A stretch of DNA of 64,000 bases, from positions 1 to 64,000 of the forward strand of contig NZ_LGCM01000035.1 in the NCBI RefSeq assembly GCF_001306035.1, in the 5' to 3' direction. The translations under genes were made by a program, and so were the position numbers. Position 1 is the first letter of the stretch. Each line of letters starts with the position of its first letter. Below are positions 1 to 8,510 of this stretch, one piece after another. The DNA is from Levilinea saccharolytica (lineage in GTDB: Bacteria; Chloroflexota; Anaerolineae; Anaerolineales; Anaerolineaceae). The notes under the pieces were generated by a model. That model saw only the letters and a program-made list of their open reading frames with translations. It was not told where the DNA came from and searched no databases.

Positions 1-488
1 CGTGTCCCCCCCAACAGCAAAACACCCCCACCCAGCAGCATATACAGGGCAAAGGTCTCCGTCAAGGTCATATACGCGGCGTAAAAACCAGGGGCCAGTC
101 CCAAAGCGCCCGCCAACCAGGCCAACCCGCGCCGGCCCGTCAGGCGGTACCCCAACGCCGCGCTCACCACCGGCACGCCGGCCGCCAGGAGCAAAAAGGG
201 CAGCTTCGCCGCCCAAAAAGAGGTTGTCCCGGATACCAACATGCCCCCCGCCGCCAAGATCGAGGCCAACGGCATCCAATATGCGTGCGAAGGGTGCGGC
301 AGCCCCGCCGGATCATCCAGATAATTCCACAGCACATTCTCCCAGAAGCCCTTCCCTTCGGCCAGATGCACCCCCCCCAGATAATAATAATCCGCATCCA
401 TATACCCCGGGGCAGCTTGAAAGCTCGCCCAGGCTGCTGCCAGGATCAGGCCAATCAGATATAGGATGCAGTAGTCTCTTCGTGTCAT
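1..488 (-). CDS. GT-C-type membrane glycosyltransferase-like protein, 3'-truncated at window edge
   Basis: The reading frame is open from an ATG at 488 to the left edge of the window, giving 162 visible codons with no stop. The start lies 16 bases after the stop codon of the gene before it and follows a G-rich tract (GGGCGGGTGGGA). A hydrophobic helix covers about residues 8-23. It is followed by the acidic loop motif D31-A-D33-YYYL, placed where GT-C enzymes carry their catalytic acidic residues, and then by more hydrophobic segments (about 72-88, 92-112, 122-160). GT-C enzymes use lipid-phosphate-linked sugars at the outer face of the membrane; this role is inferred from architecture. It is the last visible gene of a leftward run 3246-1 of three such proteins. 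Donor and acceptor cannot be read from the sequence. Confidence 0.75.
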   Translation of the reverse strand, partial: MTRRDYCILYLIGLILAAAWASFQAAPGYMDADYYYLGGVHLAEGKGFWENVLWNYLDDPAGLPHPSHAYWMPLASILAAGGMLVSGTTSFWAAKLPFLLLAAGVPVVSAALGYRLTGRRGLAWLAGALGLAPGFYAAYMTLTETFALYMLLGGGVLLLGGT

Positions 489-504
489 TCCCACCCGCCC
501 TGCT

Positions 505-1983
505 TCAGGGTTTTTGGTAGCGGCGAATAATCAAATCGTTAAACCGAATTTGTTGCACTTCCTGATACTGCTCCTCCAGCCAGGCCAAAGAGGGGTGTGC
601 GGCCCCTGCGGTCTGGTATTCGGCTTCCACCAAGGCAAACGTCACATAAAAAACATCGTCCGCGTCGCCCACCGCTGTTTCCACAGCCGCCTCCGGCATC
701 AGGTTCATCGCGTTCTGAGTCGCATACGCCAGCGTGTCATTATGCGATCCCGGCTCATCCGCCAGGAATTTCTGCGGCAGGGTAGGGTCGTACACACGGC
801 TGGGGAAAAAGCTCAGTTTATTGTCGTGCACAATCACCGCTCCCGCCGGTGCCTGTTCCCGCAGCCAGGCAGTAGCCTCACGGAATGGTGAGCGCGGAAA
901 AGATGCATAAGTCATTTGATACGGCAGCGAGATTATCACCGCCGCCCCCGTCAGCCCAACCAGAATTGCCGATGCCCCCTTTGGCCATCCTCTTGCTATC
1001 ACCCATCCACACAATCCGCAATAAAGTAAACCAGAGATCAAAAACCCACGGGTCACAAAGATCGGCCGCATCACATAAGAAACCAGAAACATCACCACCG
1101 GTGGCGTCAGGCAAGCTGCAATCAAAAATCCCCGTTCCGCCCCTTCCCCTTTGCTGCGCGCCAGTTCCAAAACCAATAGTGCAGCAATTTGCAGGCTGAT
1201 GACCGCAGCGGCTGCCATTTGCCACCCCGGCAGCGGCAGCGAAGCGTTGAACAGGATCAGCGTTTGCAGGATTTCAATCAGCCCCGGCCGCGGCGTCCAA
1301 AAGGCCCTTTGAATTTTCTCCACCTGCCCTGGGATCATCCACAACCAGGGTGTCGCCAGCAGCCCCACCACAAGCTGTAGGGCTGTCAGCCGCAGCAGCA
1401 GCCGCCAATCGCGCCGCACCAGCAAAAACAGGCTGGGCGCCGCCAGGCCGAAGATGGCCAGATTGTGGCTGTACATAGCCGCCGTCCCCATTCCCACCAA
1501 CCCCGCGCCCGCCCAACCTAAAACGCGTTGATGGGCCTGCCAATGCTGCCAGATGCGGATGAAAAACCACAAATATCCAATCTGGCAGAAAGCCAGCAGC
1601 GCGTACATGCGCACATCCTGCGCATGAAAAATTTGCAGGGGTGACATCGCTGCCAGCCCCACCGACCATAAAGCTGCCCGCCGTCCCACCAGGTCGCGCA
1701 TCAGCAGGTACAGGAACACCAGGCTGCCCAGGTTCAGCAGCGTGGGCAGCAGCCGCAGCCACAGCATCTCGCGGCTCACCATCCCCCAAAAATGCAGCAT
1801 GAAGTAAAACAGAGGCGGCATGGTATCCGCCGCGGTTCCCGCCACAATATTCGCTAAAGGCTGTTCAGCCAACAGAATCGTAAAAGCATCATCATATTGA
1901 ATACTGCGCGTCTGGGCAAACAGCAGCCTCAGAACCAAACCGGCCGCCAGTTCCAACCCCAAGATCACCCGTGCGCTCTTCAT
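505..1983 (-). CDS. Glycosyltransferase family 39-like integral membrane protein
   Basis: 492 residues, rich in hydrophobic segments. The N-terminal membrane helix is followed by IQYDDAFT (D31, D32), the acidic first-loop motif of GT39/ArnT/PMT-type transferases, and a second loop with TMPPLFYF resembling the conserved PPL(Y/F) element. These enzymes move a sugar from a polyprenyl-phosphate donor to an acceptor on the outer side of the membrane. The C-terminal third is less hydrophobic and probably forms an extracytoplasmic domain. The gene starts with ATG only 3 bases after the stop of the GT87-like gene, so the two are very likely co-transcribed. Substrate unknown. Confidence 0.75.
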   Translation of the reverse strand: MKSARVILGLELAAGLVLRLLFAQTRSIQYDDAFTILLAEQPLANIVAGTAADTMPPLFYFMLHFWGMVSREMLWLRLLPTLLNLGSLVFLYLLMRDLVGRRAALWSVGLAAMSPLQIFHAQDVRMYALLAFCQIGYLWFFIRIWQHWQAHQRVLGWAGAGLVGMGTAAMYSHNLAIFGLAAPSLFLLVRRDWRLLLRLTALQLVVGLLATPWLWMIPGQVEKIQRAFWTPRPGLIEILQTLILFNASLPLPGWQMAAAAVISLQIAALLVLELARSKGEGAERGFLIAACLTPPVVMFLVSYVMRPIFVTRGFLISGLLYCGLCGWVIARGWPKGASAILVGLTGAAVIISLPYQMTYASFPRSPFREATAWLREQAPAGAVIVHDNKLSFFPSRVYDPTLPQKFLADEPGSHNDTLAYATQNAMNLMPEAAVETAVGDADDVFYVTFALVEAEYQTAGAAHPSLAWLEEQYQEVQQIRFNDLIIRRYQKP

Positions 1984-1986
1984 GGC

Positions 1987-3246
1987 TCAGAAAATATCTT
2001 CGTCGGCAGCGATGGGTTCGTATAAGGTCGCCGGAGGGCTAACCGCCCACCAGCGGATCCAATACAAGGTCACCAGCAGGTAAGCCGGCAGCGGCAGAAA
2101 AAGCAGCGCGCTCTGCTGCGGCTGATCCCCATAAGACACCGTGCTGATGAATAACCACCAGATCCCCACCAGCAAAATCAGCAAATTCACACCAGTCAAA
2201 GTTTTCCCCGTATTCCGCCAGCGCGCTTCCCAGGTCGCATACACCAGCGCAAGGGCTGGTAAGAGAACAATAAAGTTGCCCGGGTCGGTTTGAATGCCAA
2301 TCCATTGGCTGACGGTCAGCGTTAAGAAGAACACCCACAAAAAAGCGTGGTAAGGTTTGCTGCGGCCGTAGTTCCATTCCACCAGGAGTACCAGGGCCAG
2401 CACGCCCGAAACCACCATGCCGATACGCCGGCCCACGCTGGGAAACCAGCTTGCCAGGGCAGCGGTCAAGGTCCCCGGCGGGTTATACCCTGGGTAACGC
2501 AGCACCTCGCGCAGGTTCTCCAGCAGCCAATTGGGCAGCAGCAAGAAGCCCACCGCGATCAAGATCACCTCAGTGCCCACCAGCCAACTCACCAGCCGCC
2601 AACGCCGCTGGGTGATGCCCCACACCAGCACCCACGCCACCACCAGCACTACCACCTGCGGCTTGATCGTGGTCAGAGCGAACAGAATCCCCGCCAGCTC
2701 ATCCATTCGCGCCCGCAAAGCCACCAATCCCCCCACCAGCCCCAAAGCCACCAGGATGACCGCGTTCCCGTTGATCAACGGCCGCACCGAGTGATACCAC
2801 AGCACGCCAAACACAAAAAAAGCCGCCAATGACAGCAGGCTCGGTTTCCAATTTACCAGGCGAATACTGAAATAAGTCAGCAGCAGCAAAGCCGCCTCCA
2901 GCAAAGTCATCCATAACGCCCGCGCCAGGTTAAAATCGTTGACCAAGGCAAATGGGAAAAAGACCGCCACCGAATATACCGGATACGCCACCCGCAGTTC
3001 GTGCTCTCCCGGGCGCGCAGGCCGTCCATATGCCATCTCTTGAATCTGCAGCGCCGTTTCATCGCTGTAAGGGCTGATGCCGTCCAATAAAAGGGCTCTC
3101 GTCCCCACCCAATGCACCATAAAATCATTTCCCCCCGGGTTCTGGCGCGAAAAATTCAAGTTAACCACCGTCAGACCGGTGAGGATGATCAAAACAAAAC
3201 CAGCAATACCCAGCACCATCCACAGCTTTTTTGGTTTCGGTTTCAA
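1987..3246 (-). CDS. Glycosyltransferase family 87-like (DUF2029) membrane protein
   Basis: 419 residues with about ten hydrophobic segments. An N-terminal helix (about 9-30) is followed by GGNDFMVHW (D41), matching the D-containing first loop of the GT87/DUF2029 family (polyprenyl-phosphate-mannose-dependent transferases in actinobacteria). The start codon is TTG at 3246, supported by an AAGGAG ribosome-binding site 7 bases away; no closer ATG fits. It heads the leftward operon of three GT-C-like genes. The intergenic space to the divergent nitrilase gene is only 45 bases, so both promoters must overlap there. The family call rests on motif and topology, not on a search. Confidence 0.72.
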   Translation of the reverse strand: MKPKPKKLWMVLGIAGFVLIILTGLTVVNLNFSRQNPGGNDFMVHWVGTRALLLDGISPYSDETALQIQEMAYGRPARPGEHELRVAYPVYSVAVFFPFALVNDFNLARALWMTLLEAALLLLTYFSIRLVNWKPSLLSLAAFFVFGVLWYHSVRPLINGNAVILVALGLVGGLVALRARMDELAGILFALTTIKPQVVVLVVAWVLVWGITQRRWRLVSWLVGTEVILIAVGFLLLPNWLLENLREVLRYPGYNPPGTLTAALASWFPSVGRRIGMVVSGVLALVLLVEWNYGRSKPYHAFLWVFFLTLTVSQWIGIQTDPGNFIVLLPALALVYATWEARWRNTGKTLTGVNLLILLVGIWWLFISTVSYGDQPQQSALLFLPLPAYLLVTLYWIRWWAVSPPATLYEPIAADEDIF

Positions 3247-3291
3247 AGGCTTCTCCTTGTGTTTGGCTGAAATCTATTATATCATTCAGCT

Positions 3292-4080
3292 ATGAACCAT
3301 CTTGTGGCATTGTTCCAGTTTCAAATCCACCTCGGCCGTCCAGAAGAAAACTTCGCCCGCGCAGCCGAAGCCGCCCAGCAGGCCGCAGAGAACGGCTGCC
3401 AGCTGCTGCTCTTGCCCGAACTGTGGAGCAGTGGGTATGACTTACCCAACCGTGCCGCTTATGTCGAGGAAAACGCCCGGCTGCTGCCGCGCCTGCATGC
3501 CCTGGCCCAGCAGCACCAGCTTTGGATCGCCGGCTCCATCCTCACCCAGCGCAGCGGCAAATTCTTCAACACGCTGCACTGTCTTTCCCCGGACCCCCTG
3601 AGTGTTACGTTCACCTACGACAAATTGCACCCCTTCCCCCTCATGCAGGAGGACGTTTACCTTACTCCCGGCGCGGCGCCCGTACTCGCCGATCTAAATT
3701 GGGCGTCTGCGGGCTGCGCTGTGTGTTATGACCTGCGTTTTCCCGAACTTTTCCGACGCTACGCCCTCTCCGGCGCGAACCTCTTCCTGCTCCCCGCAGA
3801 GTGGCCTCAAGCCCGCGTTGAAAATTGGAGAACCCTCATCCGCGCCCGCGCCATCGAAAATCAGGCCTTCATGGTAGCCTGCAACACGGTTCAGCAAATC
3901 GGCACCGAACGCTTCGGGGGCTTCTCCGCAGTCATCTCCCCTAATGGGGATGTCTTGGCCGAAGCAGACGGCAGCAGTGAAACCTTGCTGATCGCCGAGT
4001 TAGATTTTGCCTTCCTCGCCGATCACCGCCAACAGATCCCGGTTTTCACCAATCGCCGCGCGGATCTTTTCGGTTCGTAA
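3292..4080 (+). CDS. Carbon-nitrogen (nitrilase-family) hydrolase, omega-amidase-like
   Basis: 262 residues, the normal length of a single-domain nitrilase-superfamily amidase. The catalytic triad is visible: E43 in LLPELW, K110 in YDKLHPF and C144 in AVCYDLRFPEL. The motif set resembles the omega-amidase/YafV/Nit2 branch, which hydrolyses alpha-keto-glutaramate or alpha-keto-succinamate; this assignment is tentative. Cytoplasmic, no signal peptide. A TATTAT box at 3275-3280 lies 11 bases before the ATG and no ribosome-binding site is visible, so the transcript may have almost no leader. The gene converges on the next membrane protein gene with 9 bases between them and has no obvious metabolic link to the glycosyltransferases. 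Confidence 0.85.
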   Translation: MNHLVALFQFQIHLGRPEENFARAAEAAQQAAENGCQLLLLPELWSSGYDLPNRAAYVEENARLLPRLHALAQQHQLWIAGSILTQRSGKFFNTLHCLSPDPLSVTFTYDKLHPFPLMQEDVYLTPGAAPVLADLNWASAGCAVCYDLRFPELFRRYALSGANLFLLPAEWPQARVENWRTLIRARAIENQAFMVACNTVQQIGTERFGGFSAVISPNGDVLAEADGSSETLLIAELDFAFLADHRQQIPVFTNRRADLFGS

Positions 4081-4089
4081 TCTCGGAAG

Positions 4090-5727
4090 TTACTCCGTTT
4101 CCACCGCCCCGCGCGTCTCCCCCAATCCCACTTCCGCAGGCCGCACCGCCCGCGAAAAGGCGTAATACACCCGGTACGGGCCGATTTCTGCTTCGCTCCA
4201 TTCCACCCCCAGCCCTGCAAACCCCTCCCGCAGCCACACATCCAGGTTTGGATTGGACGCCGTGATGTACGCGATTTTCTCGTTGGCCTCCACCCGTTCT
4301 CGGTATGGCGCATAACGGTCATCCCGCGTGGTGTAGCGCATGTCGTGGTGATACGGCAGCCGTGGGACAAAAATCAGCCGTTCTTCGCTCAAGAACGCCA
4401 GCGGATAGGCCACCCAATAGGTGCTGTACCCGCGGGTTTCCCCCTGCTCTTCCAAAAAAGTGATCAATTCCTCCTGGTAGCCGTCTTCGATTACCGTCTG
4501 CAAATCAAACTGCGTGGTCAGGGCGGGCGGCTTGCGCAGCGCACAGTCCAACGTCCCTCCCCATTGGTACGCCAGCACCACCGCCAGGGCCGCCAGCGCC
4601 CACCAGCGTCTGCGCTGATACAGCCAATCCAGCAGTCCCCCCCCAGCCAAAGCCAATAAAATGGAATACGGCGCAAAGTACCTGCCGGAAGGGTCAATCC
4701 CAAAGGAAGTGAACACAAAGCCCGCCGCCAGGGTCAGACCCACCCCGGCTAAAACCCGCCACACCCAGGACTGCGGATGGTTTCCTTTAACCTGTTTGAA
4801 TCCATATCCCAAAACGCATACCCAAAAAATGAAAATGGCCGGCATCAACGGCAGCAGCAGCCAGCGCACCTCCCAGGGGGGGCGAAACCCTAGCGTGGCC
4901 GTCCCGCCCAGCAAAACCAACCGCACCAGGTGGTTAAAACTGCGCAACAGCCAGCTGCCTCCCTCCACAGCCACCGCGCTGCCCAGCAATTCGCCCACAA
5001 GGCTTTGCCAGCCGTTGGTCATTCCATAGCCCCAAAACGGCGCTGCCCCTAACACGCCCCCGGAAATCAACGCCCCCCACAGCAGCCCCCGCCGTGTCCA
5101 TCCGATTCGCGCGCGCACACTGTAGGCTAGAATGGCCAGCCCCACCGGCGCCGCGTACACCAGGCTCAGTCCGTTCGCCCACACCCCTAACCCCGCCGTC
5201 AGCCCCCAGACCGCGCCCAAAGCTGCGTCCCGCGCCTCCAACTTCGCAGGCTCCTCTTTTAAACGTTCCACCAAAATCAATCCCATCCAGATCAGCAAAT
5301 TGCCAATCAGCAGCGCCTCGCCGTATCCCCCCAGGCTCACGGTGGTGTAGAGCGTCAGGTTGACCACCGGGAACACCAGCAGTCCCACCGCCAGCAGTCC
5401 CAGCCGCTCCGATCGCAAAATCCGCGCTCCGATGGCATAGGTGCTCAGTAAAATTCCCAGAAATAGCAGTGTCTGCACCAGCCGCACCACCCACACCGCT
5501 GGACCAAACAGGGCAAACCCCGCCGCCACCAGGTAGGCGTCCAGGCTGCCCATATACGCCTGCCCATAGAAAAAGGTTGGGCGCGCGCCTGCAAGAATGT
5601 GCCGCCCCATCAGGGCCACAATGGCTTCATCCGCGTTAAACGGAAAAGACCCGCGCGCCAACAGCCAGGCCTTCCAGCCCGCCGCCGCCGTTAGCATTCC
5701 GCCTAGAATCCATCTTTTGCGTCTCAT
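4090..5727 (-). CDS. Glycosyltransferase family 39-like integral membrane protein
   Basis: 545 residues. An N-terminal helix is followed by FNADEAIVALM (D33, E34), the acidic first-loop motif of GT39-like transferases, and then about ten hydrophobic segments. The C-terminal ~130 residues are hydrophilic and probably extracytoplasmic. It is divergent from another GT39-like gene, with about 100 bases between the two start codons, which makes this locus a cluster for building or decorating a surface glycan or glycolipid (inference). No clear ribosome-binding site precedes the ATG at 5727. Donor and acceptor unknown. Confidence 0.72.
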   Translation of the reverse strand: MRRKRWILGGMLTAAAGWKAWLLARGSFPFNADEAIVALMGRHILAGARPTFFYGQAYMGSLDAYLVAAGFALFGPAVWVVRLVQTLLFLGILLSTYAIGARILRSERLGLLAVGLLVFPVVNLTLYTTVSLGGYGEALLIGNLLIWMGLILVERLKEEPAKLEARDAALGAVWGLTAGLGVWANGLSLVYAAPVGLAILAYSVRARIGWTRRGLLWGALISGGVLGAAPFWGYGMTNGWQSLVGELLGSAVAVEGGSWLLRSFNHLVRLVLLGGTATLGFRPPWEVRWLLLPLMPAIFIFWVCVLGYGFKQVKGNHPQSWVWRVLAGVGLTLAAGFVFTSFGIDPSGRYFAPYSILLALAGGGLLDWLYQRRRWWALAALAVVLAYQWGGTLDCALRKPPALTTQFDLQTVIEDGYQEELITFLEEQGETRGYSTYWVAYPLAFLSEERLIFVPRLPYHHDMRYTTRDDRYAPYRERVEANEKIAYITASNPNLDVWLREGFAGLGVEWSEAEIGPYRVYYAFSRAVRPAEVGLGETRGAVETE

Positions 5728-5828
5728 TGGTTTGAAATATGCCTCATCCCGCTATCAACATTGGGGGTAAAATCACTTGTGACTTTATTGTACCCGCGAT
5801 CGCCTCAACCGCACTACCTAGGATACCC

Positions 5829-7148
5829 ATGAACCCAATCCTCCTCCATCTCCGCCGTCACGGCTTGTTTTATCTGGGTCTGATCCTCTTCTCGATTTTT
5901 TACTTTTCGGGCCTCCCCCAGGTTCCCTATCACCCTGATGAAAGCACCCAGATTTGGATGAGTGAAGATTACACCCAGACCGTCGAAAATGTCCGTGATT
6001 TGGTCTGGTCAGGCAAATCGTCCATCGACGCACGCACTCGCTACCGTCTTATTGACGCCCCCATCACCCGCCTGATGATTGGTTTTGGCCGCTCTTTGTC
6101 GAATATGCCCGCCACCCGCAACGATTGGAATTGGGGCCGTTCTTGGGATTTCAACGTCCAAATGGGAGCTTTACCCGACCCCGTCTTGCTGAATCGCGCC
6201 CGCCTCTCTGTGGCCTGGCTCTTCCCCATCGGCCTGCTGCTCTTCTACCATACTGCGTACAGGCTTCGCGGCTCTCGTTTTGCTTGGCTATGCGCAGTTT
6301 TACTGGCCTCCAACGCCCTCGTCCTCCTCCACACCCGCCGCGCCATGGCCGAAAGCGCCCTGCTCTTCGGCCTCTTCGTTTTCTTCTTCGCTATCACCGT
6401 GCGTCCCAGCCTGCGCCCCTTCCTGCTGGCCGCCGCGGCAGCCTTCGCCCTCTGTGCCAAGCAGTCCACCGCCCCTCTGATCGTGGCAGGTGCTGTTCTC
6501 CTCCTCCTGGATCCCCAATTTCCCTGGCGCCACCGTCTGCTCTCCCTGGCCGCCTTTTTAGGCATTGTTGCGTTGGTATTCATGGCCTTAAACCCCGTCT
6601 TCTGGGGCAGCCCCTGGCAGGCAGCCAATGCCTCCTGGCGCTTTCGCACAGATCTCGTCACCATCCAAAGAGCACAAATTCAGAACGTCAGCCCAGACCT
6701 CGCCATCCATTCCTACAGCGACCGCATCGCCATGATGCTGGCTCAGTTGTATTTTTCCGTCCCCGCTGTCGCGGATGTGGCCACCTATGTCCGCAGCACC
6801 CAGGCCGCTTCTGACCTGTATTTCTCCAACCCCCTCCACCTTCTCTTCCGCGGCTTCCCCGCTGGGATCCTCTTCCTCACCCTCTCCCTTTTCGGCTTAC
6901 TGCTGATCCTCCGCCATATCTGGAAGGCCGGCCGCCCCTTGGCCTCTCCGCTCTTCTGGCTGATCTTCACCTTTGCCGGTCTGGCTGGCGGTCTGCTGGT
7001 CGCCGTCAGTCTGCCCTACCAGCGCTATTCGCTGCCGGTGCTGCCCGCCGTCCTGTTCACGGCCGCCTGGGGCCTGGATGAAATTCTGATCTTGCTCGCA
7101 GCGGGACTTCGCAAAATAAAAACCGGACGGCAGCCCGCCGTCCGGTAA
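5829..7148 (+). CDS. Glycosyltransferase family 39-like integral membrane protein
   Basis: 439 residues from the ATG at 5829. An upstream in-frame ATG at 5739 would add 30 residues without membrane or family character, so 5829 is preferred. The first hydrophobic helix (about 13-28) is followed by YHPDEST (D37, E38), the GT39/PMT-type acidic motif, then about ten membrane segments. The last codons of this gene carry a perfect 9-base-pair hairpin that works as terminator for the opposite gene. Function beyond a GT-C-like transferase cannot be read from the sequence. Confidence 0.72.
   Translation: MNPILLHLRRHGLFYLGLILFSIFYFSGLPQVPYHPDESTQIWMSEDYTQTVENVRDLVWSGKSSIDARTRYRLIDAPITRLMIGFGRSLSNMPATRNDWNWGRSWDFNVQMGALPDPVLLNRARLSVAWLFPIGLLLFYHTAYRLRGSRFAWLCAVLLASNALVLLHTRRAMAESALLFGLFVFFFAITVRPSLRPFLLAAAAAFALCAKQSTAPLIVAGAVLLLLDPQFPWRHRLLSLAAFLGIVALVFMALNPVFWGSPWQAANASWRFRTDLVTIQRAQIQNVSPDLAIHSYSDRIAMMLAQLYFSVPAVADVATYVRSTQAASDLYFSNPLHLLFRGFPAGILFLTLSLFGLLLILRHIWKAGRPLASPLFWLIFTFAGLAGGLLVAVSLPYQRYSLPVLPAVLFTAAWGLDEILILLAAGLRKIKTGRQPAVR
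7112..7145 (-). terminator. Intrinsic terminator of the leftward GNAT-like gene, embedded in the convergent coding region
   Basis: CCGGACGGC at 7123-7131 pairs perfectly with GCCGTCCGG at 7137-7145 around a 5-base loop. Read leftward, the hairpin is followed by TTTTTATTTT (7122-7113), the layout of an intrinsic terminator for the gene ending at 7172. Rightward it is followed by TAAACATAC, so it does not serve the rightward gene. Confidence 0.8.
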
Positions 7149-7171
7149 ACATACAAGGTTACCATCAGCCC

Positions 7172-8299
7172 TTAAAAGGCCCGATGGAAGATGCGGTGCA
7201 CTTTGTAGATTTTCGCGCCCAGCGTGATCATGTCTTTGCGCACCTGCTCAGCCGTATCGGCCATCTGCGTCTGTTCAGCGTGCAAAAAGCCGTAATCAGT
7301 GATCGTCTTTTGAATTTCATCGTAGAGAATAGCATTCCCGCCCCGCCCGTGGTACTGCGGCAGAACGCCCACGCCGTTCAAAGACACCCATTTGGTGCGC
7401 TTCATCTCCAGTAGGAAATCAATCAAGCCCCACGGGGTAATGCGCCCGCCCTGCCGCTGCAGCGCAGCGGAGATGTCCGGGAACGCAAACAGGAACCCGA
7501 CGATGTCGCCTTTGTACAGGATCACCTTGATCAGCTTGGGATCCGCGATCGTCAGCACGTTCTCAACCACAAATTTCACTTCGCGATCGGAAATGGGATA
7601 ATATTCCCAGTTGTTGACAAACGCCTGGTTGTAGGCCCGACCAATGCGCTCTCCCCATTGCAGCAGTTCGCGCTTGTTCTTAAAGTCTTTCACCTCAAAC
7701 GTACCGCGTTCTTTAACCCGCCGCGCAATTTCCTGGGCTTTTTCCGGCAGTCGAAATCCGCTTTGCGGGATGTAGCACGACACAAAATCTACCTCTTTCT
7801 CAAACCCCGCCCCCTCCAGCAGTTCGGCATAATACGGGTAGTTGTAATTCATCATCGTCATCATCTGGCGGTGTTCAAACCCCTCCACCTGAACGCCGTA
7901 TCCGTCAAACCCACTGAAGCCTTTCGGCCCCACCACCTGATCCATCCCCCGTTGGCGGCCCCATTTGTACACCTCTTCAAACAGGGCTTTCACCGCCTCC
8001 AGGTCGTTCAAAGCGTCGAACAAATAGAACTGGATCTTCTTGGTGTTGTGGTATTGGTTGAACGGCTTATTTTCCATCGCTGAAACCCGTCCCACCATTT
8101 TCCCATCCCGCTCCACAATGAAAAACGCCGCGTCCGAATGGTCGTAAAACGGGTGTTTTTTGCGGTTGAGCATCATACGGATGTCGTTGCGGAAGGGCGG
8201 TACCCATTGAGGGCAATTCTTGTACAGATCATAATGGAATTGGATAAATCTTTCACGCTCAGCTTTCTGATCTGGATCAATTTGAAAAACGCGAATCAT
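7172..8299 (-). CDS. GNAT-fold acetyltransferase-like conserved protein
   Basis: 375 residues from the ATG at 8299, chosen because GGAG lies 6 bases upstream; in-frame starts farther out lack a ribosome-binding site. The protein is soluble. Its opening segment (CPQWVPPFRND, then FFIVERDGKMVGRVSA) looks like the N-terminal half of a GNAT fold. A second GNAT-like part follows with GVLPQYHGRGGNAILYDEI, a pattern like the acetyl-CoA pyrophosphate loop (Q/R-x-x-G-x-G/A). Proteins of this type are common in Chloroflexi and Bacteroidetes but their substrate is not known to me. It is transcribed alone, ending at the hairpin 7123-7145. Confidence 0.6.
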   Translation of the reverse strand: MIRVFQIDPDQKAERERFIQFHYDLYKNCPQWVPPFRNDIRMMLNRKKHPFYDHSDAAFFIVERDGKMVGRVSAMENKPFNQYHNTKKIQFYLFDALNDLEAVKALFEEVYKWGRQRGMDQVVGPKGFSGFDGYGVQVEGFEHRQMMTMMNYNYPYYAELLEGAGFEKEVDFVSCYIPQSGFRLPEKAQEIARRVKERGTFEVKDFKNKRELLQWGERIGRAYNQAFVNNWEYYPISDREVKFVVENVLTIADPKLIKVILYKGDIVGFLFAFPDISAALQRQGGRITPWGLIDFLLEMKRTKWVSLNGVGVLPQYHGRGGNAILYDEIQKTITDYGFLHAEQTQMADTAEQVRKDMITLGAKIYKVHRIFHRAF

Positions 8300-8464
8300 T
8301 GTTAACTCCATTGGAAAAGGGATAGGGTTCGAGAACCCGTTTGGCGGCCCCATGGGGCAGGAACCAGAAAATAAAACTCAGTATACACCCATTACAGAAA
8401 GATGCAACTCAATCCCGCGTCTCTCGAACCTTGCGCTGTCCCTGGTAATTTCTTCGCAGATCGC

Positions 8465-8470
8465 TATAAT
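8465..8470 (+). promoter_or_regulatory. -10 box of the YyaL-like gene
   Basis: A consensus TATAAT lies 40 bases before the ATG, in the 211-base divergent gap 8300-8510. No good -35 hexamer is seen at 16-18 bases. The ribosome-binding site AGGAAAG precedes the ATG at 8511. I see nothing else in the gap. Confidence 0.5.
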
Positions 8471-8510
8471 TGGAGTTAATTACTCTTCTTAGCTGACAGG
8501 AAAGTGCTTT

